Assembly: GCA_030427705.1 (NCBI GenBank)
Contig: JAUIBR010000025.1
Span: forward strand, 1 to 64,000
DNA: 64,000 nt
DNA from: a bacterium
GTDB taxonomy: Bacteria > Myxococcota_A > Bradymonadia > Bradymonadales > Bradymonadaceae
Reading direction: 5' to 3'
A program made the translations under genes and the position numbers. Of this stretch, positions 26,947 to 34,138 are shown one piece after another; positions within the stretch are counted from its first letter, which is position 1; each line of letters opens with the position of its first letter. The notes under the pieces are model-generated. The model was not told the origin of the DNA. It was given only the letters and a program-made list of their open reading frames with translations, and did not search any database.

Positions 26947-28065
26947 ATGCTTCGTTACCGATTTGTCGTTCCGTTGGTCTTCGCGATCATTGCAGCTGTT
27001 TTGGCCATCTATGGCTTCACGCAGCGCAAGACACGCGTCGTCATGCAAGCGACAGGCTCCATGATTCCGGGGGACCACAAGGTCTTCGACGGTATTGAGC
27101 TCATCGAGGGGCGGCACTACCGACTGACGATGGGGTCAACCTCAGGCGTGCCGTTGAATCGCTCTGGGACGGTAGGCGCGAGCCTGATGGACGAGGACGA
27201 GAACTACGTCTTCGAGGTCGAAGATTCCTACTGGCATCAGCGAGGAACCTGGAGAGAGGGCGGCGAATCTGGCACCTGGGAAGAGCAGAACGCCATCACT
27301 GAATTCGACTTTCGACCGCCTGCCACAGGTGAGTATGAACTGCGCATCGACCTTTTCGCCAATAGCGCGGACGCCTTCAAAATGGGCGTACGCATTGACG
27401 AGAGTCAACCGTTTCGCCTTGCGGAATGGCCACTTCTGATTGTTGCGCTTCTGTTGTTGGTTTTGGCCGGTTGGATTTACATCAACCGAAACGGCTACAT
27501 GGCTGAGTTCATGCGTAGTCTGGGGGTTGGTGCCAAGATAGAGATCCGCGGTGACGAATACGAAGTCACGCGTCTGTACCACTATTCTGAGCTCGGCAAC
27601 GATGTTGGAGCCGTGGAGTTTGAGCTGACCGGACAGGGCGGCATCAAACGCTACCTTGCGCTGGAGGCCTTTGAGCGCGAGTGGACTGATTCCGAAGACA
27701 ACGACCACATCGCGATCCACAAGCAAGTCTTGATGGATATCCCGATTTCGCGCGAACAAGCGGCGGCTTTCGAGGCAGAAGGGCATGACGGTCGCGGTCC
27801 TGCGGGCGTGATGTACCGCGGAGAACTCTACAACTACGACGAGGACAACTCCGGAACATCGACCATCTTCGACCTGACGACCGGCCAGAAGGAGTTTGCG
27901 CGCTCCATGATGTATCGCGGCGCTGTATTTCCAAGGCGACCGGGTCAGTTCTGGTTGGAGCGAACTGCCTATCACAGCGGCGAAGTCGAGTGGGGCGTGA
28001 TGGAAATTATGGGCGCGGACGAAATCAAGATTATTGACCCTGTGGAACACAAGGATTCCGCATGA
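26947..28065 (+). CDS. DUF4178-like membrane protein, first gene of polyamine-synthase-like operon
   Basis: 372 residues. An N-terminal anchor (about 7-25), an extracytoplasmic beta domain, a second membrane segment ('LLIVALLLLVLAGWIYI', about 160-177) and a C-terminal cytoplasmic part. The C-terminal part resembles DUF4178, with 'LGVGAKIEIRGDEYEVTRL' followed by Trp/Tyr-rich strands ('GQFWLERTAYHSGEVEWG'). DUF4178 proteins are known next to DUF350 and spermidine-synthase genes, for example in the mycobacterial Rv2598-Rv2601 region; the same order of partners follows here, which strengthens the call. Biochemical function is unknown. The DUF350 gene starts ten bases after the stop. Confidence 0.75.
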   Translation: MLRYRFVVPLVFAIIAAVLAIYGFTQRKTRVVMQATGSMIPGDHKVFDGIELIEGRHYRLTMGSTSGVPLNRSGTVGASLMDEDENYVFEVEDSYWHQRGTWREGGESGTWEEQNAITEFDFRPPATGEYELRIDLFANSADAFKMGVRIDESQPFRLAEWPLLIVALLLLVLAGWIYINRNGYMAEFMRSLGVGAKIEIRGDEYEVTRLYHYSELGNDVGAVEFELTGQGGIKRYLALEAFEREWTDSEDNDHIAIHKQVLMDIPISREQAAAFEAEGHDGRGPAGVMYRGELYNYDEDNSGTSTIFDLTTGQKEFARSMMYRGAVFPRRPGQFWLERTAYHSGEVEWGVMEIMGADEIKIIDPVEHKDSA

Positions 28066-28075
28066 CGGAGATACT

Positions 28076-28507
28076 ATGACGACCGAGCAAATCGGGATGA
28101 TGGTTCTGGCGATTCTAGGCTGGAGTTTAGCCGGCTTGGTGGCGCTGTTCGTGGCCCGGATGGCCTACAAGCTGTTCACGCCCTTTGACGAACGAAAAGA
28201 GCTCACCGAAGACAAGAACGCTGCCGTGGGCGCAAGTCACGGCATGTACCTGATCGCAGCAGCAATCATTCTGCATGGCCTGATCGACGGGGACCGCTTG
28301 GCTCAGACCTGGTGGGAAGATGCGTTGTTGACCGCAGGTCTCTACATCTTAGGACTCGTTCTGTTGTGGATCGGTCGCATGGCGTTGCGTTTATTGGTGA
28401 AGTTCAACCTCGATGAGGAGATTCACGTCAAAGACAACGTCGCTGTTGGTCTTGTCGAGGGCTGTTCTTACATTGGTTTTGCAATCATCGTGCATGCGAC
28501 GCTTTAG
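28076..28507 (+). CDS. DUF350 membrane protein
   Basis: 143 residues from ATG 28076, with ACGGAG five bases upstream; the frame extends to 28034 but that part overlaps the previous gene. Four hydrophobic segments are arranged as two similar halves, each with a charged link followed by 'NAAVGASHGMYLIAAAIILHG' or 'NVAVGLVEGCSYIGFAIIVH', the hallmark N.A.G....Y....I pattern of DUF350 (YjfL-like). The domain is known to sit beside polyamine-related enzymes and envelope-stress genes; its activity is not known. It ends directly before the start codon of the spermidine-synthase-like gene, so the two are tightly coupled. Confidence 0.85.
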   Translation: MTTEQIGMMVLAILGWSLAGLVALFVARMAYKLFTPFDERKELTEDKNAAVGASHGMYLIAAAIILHGLIDGDRLAQTWWEDALLTAGLYILGLVLLWIGRMALRLLVKFNLDEEIHVKDNVAVGLVEGCSYIGFAIIVHATL

Positions 28508-30040
28508 ATGACAGACGCCACTGAAAAGCCGCAGGCAACACGCCTGATGATGGCCGTCCTCGCAGGAAGCGTGGGCGCAGTGGCGACGTGTGGCATCGTC
28601 TATCAACTCATCGTCGGCACCGTTAGCACCTATCTGGAAGGCAATAGCACCTATCAGTTTTCGCTGACGATTGGCCTATTCATGTCTGCCTATGGCCTGG
28701 GGTCGTTTCTATCGACGCGCGTTCATCGTCGGTTGTTCGATTGGTTTGTAGGCACCGAGATTGCCCTGGGTTTCTTTGGCGGCATCTCAACCCTGACCTT
28801 GTTCTATCTCTACGGCACCACCGAGATGTTTGGTGTTGGTCGAGTCGCTCTGATTCTGGTGACCGGCACGTTTATTGGGTTGGAAATCCCACTATTGATG
28901 CGGATCTTCGACACGTACAAGCGCGACCTGCGGCTGACAGCCGGTCAAATCATGGGGTTCGACTATATCGGGGCGTTGATTGGTGGCATCGGCTTTCCGC
29001 TATTGCTACTGCCTGCATTTGGGTTGATGGGCAGCGCCGCGCTGGTTGGCTTGGTGAACGTCGCGGTCGCTGGCGCGGCGGCATGGGTGTTTCGGGAACG
29101 ACTGGTGCACTATCGCGCGTTGACCGGCTTGGCCGTTGCGGTTGTGTGCATCTTAGGTTTTGTGGTGTCGCAGACGCGCGAGGTCGAACGCGACCTGGAA
29201 TCCCATCTGTACGAAGACCCGGTGACCTACCTCGAACAAACACCGTATCAGCGCATCGTGATGTCCAAGCAGAAAGATGACCTGCGTCTCTACTTGGACG
29301 GTTCATTGCAGTTCTCGACGGCAGATGAATATCGTTACCACGAGAGCCTGGTTCATCCCGCTGCGACGCGGCTTGAGGCCCCTTCGAATGTACTCGTTTT
29401 GGGTGGCGGAGACGGCTTGGCGCTGCGAGAGCTCAATATGCACGACGTCGAACGCGTGGTCTTGGTTGACCTTGACCCCGCGATGGTTCGATTAGGCAAG
29501 GAGCACCCGATGCTGGTCTCGGTCAATCGAAACGCCTTCGACCGACCGGGCGTTGAGGTTCGCAACGAAGACGCGCTGAAGTACCTCGAAACCACGGATG
29601 AGATGTTCGACCTCATCATCGTGGACCTTCCCGACCCGCATCATGAGTCGTTGGCAAAACTCTATTCGGTGACGTTCTATCGGCATTTGTTGTCACGATT
29701 GAAACCGAGCGGCCTGGCGGCACTCCAGCTAGGGAGCCCCTTCTTCGCAAACCGCACCTATTGGGGCGCGGTCAGCACGATGCGCGAGGCGGGGTGGACC
29801 GTGAAACCGTACCATATCCAAGTTCCATCATTTGGCATTTGGGGGTTTGCCCTGGCAGGCCACAACGTTCCGGTGGCGCCGGTCCGAATGCACGAAGGAC
29901 GATTCTTCGACTCCCGTTTCGAGGACGAGATGTTCCGGTTTCCGAAAGACTTGGAGTCGAAGCATCCGGTGGTTCCGAACACCCTGTTCCGGCCCGTCAT
30001 TGTGGAGTATTTTCGTACAGACTGGAGGAGTTGGAATTGA
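28508..30040 (+). CDS. Membrane-bound spermidine-synthase-like aminopropyltransferase
   Basis: 510 residues. About seven N-terminal membrane segments (to about 215) are followed by a spermidine-synthase fold: 'LDGSLQFSTADEYRYHE' (substrate-gate and Glu), 'VLVLGGGDGLALRE' (nucleotide-binding GGGDG), 'VLVDLDPAMV' and the 'IIVDLPDP' motif with the catalytic Asp. Soluble spermidine synthases move the aminopropyl group from decarboxylated S-adenosylmethionine to putrescine; the membrane-fused form found with DUF350 has unproven substrates and may act on a membrane-bound amine or lipid. The first residue follows the DUF350 stop without a gap. The stop overlaps a TTG start of a small gene. No S-adenosylmethionine decarboxylase is in the window. 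Confidence 0.9.
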   Translation: MTDATEKPQATRLMMAVLAGSVGAVATCGIVYQLIVGTVSTYLEGNSTYQFSLTIGLFMSAYGLGSFLSTRVHRRLFDWFVGTEIALGFFGGISTLTLFYLYGTTEMFGVGRVALILVTGTFIGLEIPLLMRIFDTYKRDLRLTAGQIMGFDYIGALIGGIGFPLLLLPAFGLMGSAALVGLVNVAVAGAAAWVFRERLVHYRALTGLAVAVVCILGFVVSQTREVERDLESHLYEDPVTYLEQTPYQRIVMSKQKDDLRLYLDGSLQFSTADEYRYHESLVHPAATRLEAPSNVLVLGGGDGLALRELNMHDVERVVLVDLDPAMVRLGKEHPMLVSVNRNAFDRPGVEVRNEDALKYLETTDEMFDLIIVDLPDPHHESLAKLYSVTFYRHLLSRLKPSGLAALQLGSPFFANRTYWGAVSTMREAGWTVKPYHIQVPSFGIWGFALAGHNVPVAPVRMHEGRFFDSRFEDEMFRFPKDLESKHPVVPNTLFRPVIVEYFRTDWRSWN

Positions 30041-30282
30041 TCGTTCGTAAGTTCATGGAGTTGGCGTTTGTTTGCGTGGTCATCTTGGTTGCGTTCATTG
30101 GCGTGAGCTACGCCATTGGGCCAGATGACAGCCCTGACCCCCACTCTGACCGACAGATTCAGCGCAAAAGCGGTGATATGCATGTGATCTGGAGCGGCCG
30201 TACATACCGGTCTCGAACGATTCGTCCTGGCTCCGTCGGCAACCGAACGTTTCGCGGCGGCGGCCTTCACGGAGGCAAGTAA
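30037..30282 (+). CDS. Small secreted or anchored protein (possible DUF4247 counterpart)
   Basis: 81 residues from TTG 30037, chosen because GGAGGAG lies eight bases upstream and TTGA overlaps the previous stop; ATG 30055 is an alternative without a good site. One N-terminal hydrophobic segment ('LAFVCVVILVAFIGVSYAIG') is followed by a short basic tail ending 'RTYRSRTIRPG' and 'FRGGGLHGGK'. DUF4247 proteins, which accompany DUF350, DUF4178 and SpeE in actinobacteria, also have a YRS-type motif and a Gly-rich RGGG..GK end, so this may be a reduced counterpart; that is inference from position and a short motif. It lies eight bases before the kinase gene. Confidence 0.65.
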   Translation: MIVRKFMELAFVCVVILVAFIGVSYAIGPDDSPDPHSDRQIQRKSGDMHVIWSGRTYRSRTIRPGSVGNRTFRGGGLHGGK

Positions 30283-30290
30283 GTTCGTCA

Positions 30291-31664
30291 ATGATCTGCG
30301 CGCAGTGTACCGCCAAGATTCACCGCACCAACCCATGTCCCGAGTGCGGTCAGGACCCGATACTAGCAGGGCAGTATCACCTCTTGGATGTGGTCGGTAG
30401 TGGTGCTTCGGGCACGACCTATATGGCGCGTAACGTCCATACGGAAGAGACCGTTGCCATCAAAGAACTGTTGATTCGCAAGGTCGACTCGTTCAAGTCC
30501 GTGGAGCTTTTCGAGCGTGAAGCGGGCGTTCTCCAACAGCTGAACCACCCCGGCATCCCAAGATATATCGATGAGTTCACCGAGGAGTCCGGTCGCTCGG
30601 TATCGTTGTATCTGGTGCAGGAGTTCATCGACGGTCCCAATCTTGAGCAAGAGATGGAGGACTATCGTTTCAACCAGACCGATGTACTCGACGTCATCGT
30701 GGAGATTTTGGAAATCCTGCAATATCTCCACGAACTGCACCCGCCGGTGATTCACCGCGACATCAAGCCAAGCAATATTATGCGCCGTGATGGCGGTGGG
30801 TTAGTGCTCATCGATTTCGGCTCTGTGCGGGAGTCCGTGGACAAAGTGGAGGGGGGAAGCACTGTCGCGGGAACCTTTGGCTATATGGCGCCCGAGCAAT
30901 TCGTGGGCCGCGCGGTGCCCGCAACCGACATCTTCGGGCTAGGCCGAACCGCGATTAATCTGCTGACGCGCGAAGACCCGACGGACGTGAAGGTCGTCCA
31001 AGGGGTGTCTGACAGCATGCTGCAGCTGCTCAACGACATGACCGAGAACGATGTTGAGCAACGACCCGGTGATGCGCGCAAATTGGCAATGCGGGCTCGC
31101 TCCATCGTCCAGGGCGGATTTGAGTTGGCTAAAGTCGAGCCAAATTCGCCGCATGCGGCGCTCGCGACGTCCATGATTCCCGCGCCACCCCGACAGCTAC
31201 CCGCAAATTTCAACGCACGCCGCTTTGACCTCGCCCGCTTCCAGCTGATTTTTGGTGCGATTTTCGGGGGTGTTGGAACCGTCGCAGGATTGGCGCCGCT
31301 CACGATTGCGCTGATCACCGGCGAGTTTGTCCCACTGATCTTGGGCGTAATATTCTTGGCTGTTTTTGGCGGTATCGGCGGCACCTCATTGGTATTGGGC
31401 GTGCGAAAAATGCAGTTGGTCAAAGACCTGTACCAAAACGGCGTGGTGACCACGGGCGTGGTCTACAAGCAGGGCTGGTCGAACTACTCAGTGAATCGTC
31501 AGCATGCACGGGTTCACCAATACCGATTCACGGCGAACGGCCTCGACTACAAGGGCCACCTGGATACGTTTGAAGACTATCCGATTGTTGAAGGTGACCA
31601 CGTCCCCGTGATCTATGACGCAAAAAACCCACGCCGGAGTACGATCTACCCAGCGTGGGATTAG
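30291..31664 (+). CDS. Zinc-ribbon Ser/Thr kinase with membrane segments and DUF3592-like C-terminus
   Basis: 457 residues. The protein starts with a four-Cys zinc ribbon ('CAQCTAKIHRTNPCPECG'). A Hanks-type kinase follows (about 22-290) with 'VAIKEL', 'HRDIKPSNIM', 'IDFGSVRE' and 'GYMAPEQF', all catalytic residues present. After a Pro-rich link come two membrane segments (about 320-375) and an extracytoplasmic or cytoplasmic DUF3592-like domain at the end ('GVVTTGVVYKQG', 'IPVIYD'-type end 'VPVIYDAKNPRRSTIYPAW'). It is the last gene of the DUF4178-DUF350-synthase operon, eight bases after the small gene, so it probably phosphorylates or senses something in that membrane system. A GC-rich array begins three bases after the stop. 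Confidence 0.9.
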   Translation: MICAQCTAKIHRTNPCPECGQDPILAGQYHLLDVVGSGASGTTYMARNVHTEETVAIKELLIRKVDSFKSVELFEREAGVLQQLNHPGIPRYIDEFTEESGRSVSLYLVQEFIDGPNLEQEMEDYRFNQTDVLDVIVEILEILQYLHELHPPVIHRDIKPSNIMRRDGGGLVLIDFGSVRESVDKVEGGSTVAGTFGYMAPEQFVGRAVPATDIFGLGRTAINLLTREDPTDVKVVQGVSDSMLQLLNDMTENDVEQRPGDARKLAMRARSIVQGGFELAKVEPNSPHAALATSMIPAPPRQLPANFNARRFDLARFQLIFGAIFGGVGTVAGLAPLTIALITGEFVPLILGVIFLAVFGGIGGTSLVLGVRKMQLVKDLYQNGVVTTGVVYKQGWSNYSVNRQHARVHQYRFTANGLDYKGHLDTFEDYPIVEGDHVPVIYDAKNPRRSTIYPAWD

Positions 31665-31667
31665 GGT

Positions 31668-31835
31668 GAGCTCGGCTTTGCCTCGCGGCTATTGAGCGCC
31701 TTCGGCGCGGCTATTGAGCTCGGCTTTGCCTCGCGGCTATTGAGCGCCTTCGGCGCGGCTATTGAGCTCGGCTTCGCCTCGCGGCTATTGAGCGCCTTCG
31801 GCGCGGCTATTGAGCTTGGCTTCGCCTCGCGGCTC
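31668..31835 (+). repeat. GC-rich tandem array, 48-bp period, left flank of four-helix-bundle gene
   Basis: Three full 48-bp units (starting at 31668, 31716, 31764) and a partial fourth from 31812. Each unit is a 26-bp part (GAGCTCGGCTTTGCCTCGCG + GCTATT) and a 22-bp part (GAGCGCCTTCGGCGCGGCTA + TT). The latter holds the perfect hairpin GCGCC-TTC-GGCGC. The 22-bp part is identical to the unit at 50506-50567. There are no unique spacers, so it is not CRISPR. Confidence 0.9.
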
Positions 31836-31844
31836 ACTTTTTTT
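31812..31844 (+). terminator. Possible intrinsic terminator at the array end
   Basis: The last partial repeat can fold GAGC...GCTC with an inner GGC-TTC-GCC, and is followed after two bases by seven T. It could end the kinase operon transcript. The stem is short and interrupted. Confidence 0.3.
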
Positions 31845-31913
31845 GGCTTTTCTCGGAAACGATGCGTGGGGGAGGACGATAACGGGTGTGGACTTGACAT
31901 AGGAGATTCAAAA

Positions 31914-32318
31914 ATGTCCAAAAAGTACAACACCCTACGGCCCGAAGAACTTTGGGTTTATCGAATCGCGGATGCGCTCAGCAACGATGTACATGCATCG
32001 ATCCAGCTTCTTTCCGAGCGAGATTTTGAACAAATGGGCAACCAGGTTGGTCGGTCGGCGGACAGCGTCCCAAACAATCTTTCGGAAGGATGTGGATGTT
32101 CGGAAAGGGAGTTTCGAAGATACGTGCGAATCGCCCGAAAATCGTGTCAGGAGCTGGTGGGTCAACTTTCGCGACTGCATGTGCGAACCAGGTTAGCTAC
32201 GTTTCGCAAACTGAAGTCTCGCGCACAACGACTGCTGTTTTGTATCAATAAACTGGAAAGAGCAGTGACGAAGAGCATCGAATCAGATTTGGATGACTCT
32301 GCGGAAGAGGAAGAATAA
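31914..32318 (+). CDS. Four-helix-bundle (23S rRNA intervening-sequence/S23-like) protein
   Basis: 134 residues from ATG 31914, which has AGGAGA eight bases upstream; the open frame back to 31692 only translates the repeat array and is rejected. The protein is all-helical with the family pattern 'LWVYRIADALSNDVHA', 'FEQMGNQVGRSADSVPNNLSEGC' and 'REFRRYVRIARKSCQELVGQL', as in the S23/IVS-type four-helix-bundle family (TIGR02436), related to Avd. These genes are found in intervening sequences of 23S rRNA and as scattered solitary copies; their function is poorly known, possibly nucleic-acid binding. Arrays in opposite orientation stand on both sides. It sits between two genes that would otherwise be a convergent pair. 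Confidence 0.9.
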   Translation: MSKKYNTLRPEELWVYRIADALSNDVHASIQLLSERDFEQMGNQVGRSADSVPNNLSEGCGCSEREFRRYVRIARKSCQELVGQLSRLHVRTRLATFRKLKSRAQRLLFCINKLERAVTKSIESDLDDSAEEEE

Positions 32319-32339
32319 CAGGTCCTCAATCTAGAGCGT

Positions 32340-32486
32340 GAAGCCGCGATCTCGAAGCCGCTTGAAGCCGCGCCGCAGGCGCTCAAAGCCGCGAGCGCAG
32401 CGAGCTTGGAAGCCGCGAGCGCAGCGAGCTCGAAGCCGCGAGCGCAGCGAGCTTGAAGCCGCGAGCGCAGCGAGCTCGAAGCCGCG
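32340..32486 (-). repeat. GC-rich tandem array, 22-23 bp period, right flank of four-helix-bundle gene
   Basis: Six to seven units of the form GAAGCCGCGAGCGCAGCGAG + CTC/CTT, beginning with diverged units and containing GCGCCGCAGGCGC and GCGCCGAAAGGCGC hairpins. Compared with the arrays at 31668 and 50482 it is the same family read on the other strand (GCTCGCTGCGCTCGCGGC in reverse complement). It ends about ten bases before the stop of the opposing vWA gene. Confidence 0.85.
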
Positions 32487-32497
32487 CCGAAAGGCGC

Positions 32498-33916
32498 TCA
32501 CTGCAGGTCACAGACTCCACGAGCGCCATTTCGAGCGCAAAGGCCGGAGCAGCAGTCACCGTCGTAGTCGCAGCTGCCGCCTGGCGAAATGCACTGACCT
32601 GTGGTGCCAGGATTACCGGTGCCGTTGTTCACGTCTGCGGGGTTCCCCGTGCCGTTGTTGATGTCGCCCGAGCCGATACCAGGGATGCCCGTTGCAGGAT
32701 TTCCTGGTGGGTACTTCGAGCCGTAGCCGTTATCGCCATCAGGGTCACCGTAAACACATGGGAAGTTGGCTTCGACCTTGGCCGTACCGTGTTGGATGAC
32801 ACGGCATGCGGAGCCAGTGAGCTCGAGGCACTGTTTCGAACCAAAGCAGAACGCTTCGTCTTGGTGGAACTTCCAACCTTCTTCGCCGTACTGCAGCTCA
32901 CCGCCGTTGATGGCTACACGGCCTTCAGGCGCAAGCTGTGGGTCCAGGATGCCGCCTTCGATTTGGAACACGCATTCGCGGGTTCCGACGATGATGTTCT
33001 CCAGATTCGCTTTGAGGGCGTCCGGGTCGTTTGCCTTGAAGAATGGAGTCCCTGAGCCGCGCGGCATCCCTGCGCCTGCGTCCGCCATATCTCGCAGGTG
33101 ACCTTCGCTGACCTCTTCACCGACCGAGAGGACGACGGTCTCGACGCCGCGGGCAAACGCCTGATTCGCTGCTTCGACGGCTTCGCCCTGACCGTTTTGT
33201 GGATTCGGCTGCGCGCAGGTGTCAGGTTCGCCGTCTGTTGCAAGGAGGATGACCTTCGGTCCACGAACATCGTCTTCTTCGAACATACGCATGATTCCCA
33301 AGATCGCTTCGCCGGTTGGCGTTTCGTCTTCAGGTTTTGCGGGTTGGAACACGCGATTGATCGTCTCGTAGTTATTGAACTCAGGCTTCACGTCGCGGAT
33401 GTTCGGGCAGGTCGGGCCGCCGTCGAATGAGGTGTAAAGCGCCATGCCGAAGCGGTAGCGGTCTTGCAGGCTCGAAACGAGGCCGTCAACTGGCTCCATC
33501 AACGCGCCGTAGGTTGCATCCAGTCGATTCACGCCGCCGAAGTTCTGGTCCATCGAGCCGGATTGGTCGATGAGCATCACGACGGTTGGGATAGCCTCTG
33601 TAAGGAGAATCTCGAGGTCCAAACACACATCCGTTTGCGGGTTGAATGGCTCACCAGGCTGCCGATAGGGGTTCCCCGAAGCGCGGCAGTCGTGGTCGCA
33701 GTTCCCACAAGGAGTTGGGTCGGAGCAGGTACGGCCATCGACATCGATGTAGTTACCTTCCCCATCTTGCTCGATGGCTTCGAACTGGTTGAACTCACCC
33801 AGTTCCTCTTTGGTAGGTCCAGCTCCGCCGTCTCCAACGGTACCTTCGCCACCGCAGGCAAGGCCCATAATCGAGAGGCTTACGAATAAGATGAGTTTGT
33901 GTGCGTGTGCTTTCAT
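32498..33916 (-). CDS. von Willebrand factor A lipoprotein
   Basis: 472 residues from ATG 33916 (TAGGAG upstream; the frame to 33955 is not needed). The signal peptide ends in 'SIMGLAC'. A Cys-containing N-terminal part ('CGNCDHDCRASGNPYRQPG') precedes a vWA domain with the metal-ion adhesion motif 'LIDQSGSMD' and later Thr/Asp residues ('LLATDGEPDTC'). A Gly/Asn-rich linker with repeated 'NNGTGNP' leads to a C-terminal Cys-knot-like tail ('CDYDGDCCSGLC'). vWA domains bind proteins through a divalent metal; exported ones in this group are probably surface adhesins or scaffold proteins. A paralogue of similar plan is encoded at 39662-41002. Upstream, TGTAGGACAAA is shared with the gene at 44629. 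Confidence 0.9.
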   Translation of the reverse strand: MKAHAHKLILFVSLSIMGLACGGEGTVGDGGAGPTKEELGEFNQFEAIEQDGEGNYIDVDGRTCSDPTPCGNCDHDCRASGNPYRQPGEPFNPQTDVCLDLEILLTEAIPTVVMLIDQSGSMDQNFGGVNRLDATYGALMEPVDGLVSSLQDRYRFGMALYTSFDGGPTCPNIRDVKPEFNNYETINRVFQPAKPEDETPTGEAILGIMRMFEEDDVRGPKVILLATDGEPDTCAQPNPQNGQGEAVEAANQAFARGVETVVLSVGEEVSEGHLRDMADAGAGMPRGSGTPFFKANDPDALKANLENIIVGTRECVFQIEGGILDPQLAPEGRVAINGGELQYGEEGWKFHQDEAFCFGSKQCLELTGSACRVIQHGTAKVEANFPCVYGDPDGDNGYGSKYPPGNPATGIPGIGSGDINNGTGNPADVNNGTGNPGTTGQCISPGGSCDYDGDCCSGLCARNGARGVCDLQ

Positions 33917-34009
33917 TCTCAGACTCCTAGGTCGGCATACTCCTACATTGCACACGTTGTGCCACTTTGTCCTACATGTAGGTCTAAAAATGCGTTAACT
34001 TAAATATTT

Positions 34010-34035
34010 CAGGGTGTTGCGAGTTCCTGTGAGGT
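34010..34035. repeat. Diverged copy of a 26-bp palindromic repeat
   Basis: The intergenic stretch contains TTGCGAGTTCCTGTGAGG, matching the core TTGCGAGTTCCTATGAGG of the two identical coding copies at 42649 and 51437 except at one base; the left arm is more diverged. The rest of the 222-bp spacer 33917-34138 holds short dyads (CCTACATGTAGG at 33971-33982; TGGGGTC...GACCCCA near 34113) and no gene. Confidence 0.55.
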
Positions 34036-34138
34036 AAATGACACCCCATCTCGGAGTGTGGCGGTGATGCCACAAGATCGGAGGTGATCGAGGCGGAGGT
34101 GTCTCGATCGTTGGGGTCGATGGACCCCAGATCGCGAT

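Noticed and set aside
31668-31835. CRISPR-like look of the regular array
   Set aside because: The 48-bp units are contiguous copies without unique spacers, and no cas gene is near.
31692-31913. N-terminal extension of the four-helix-bundle gene (repeated SAFGAAIELGFASRLL)
   Set aside because: It only translates the GC-rich array; the ribosome site AGGAGA lies before ATG 31914, where the family similarity begins.
31661-31933. Minus-strand frame with repeated SREAKPSSIAAPKALN
   Set aside because: It is the reverse translation of the same array, has no ribosome site and overlaps the real gene start.
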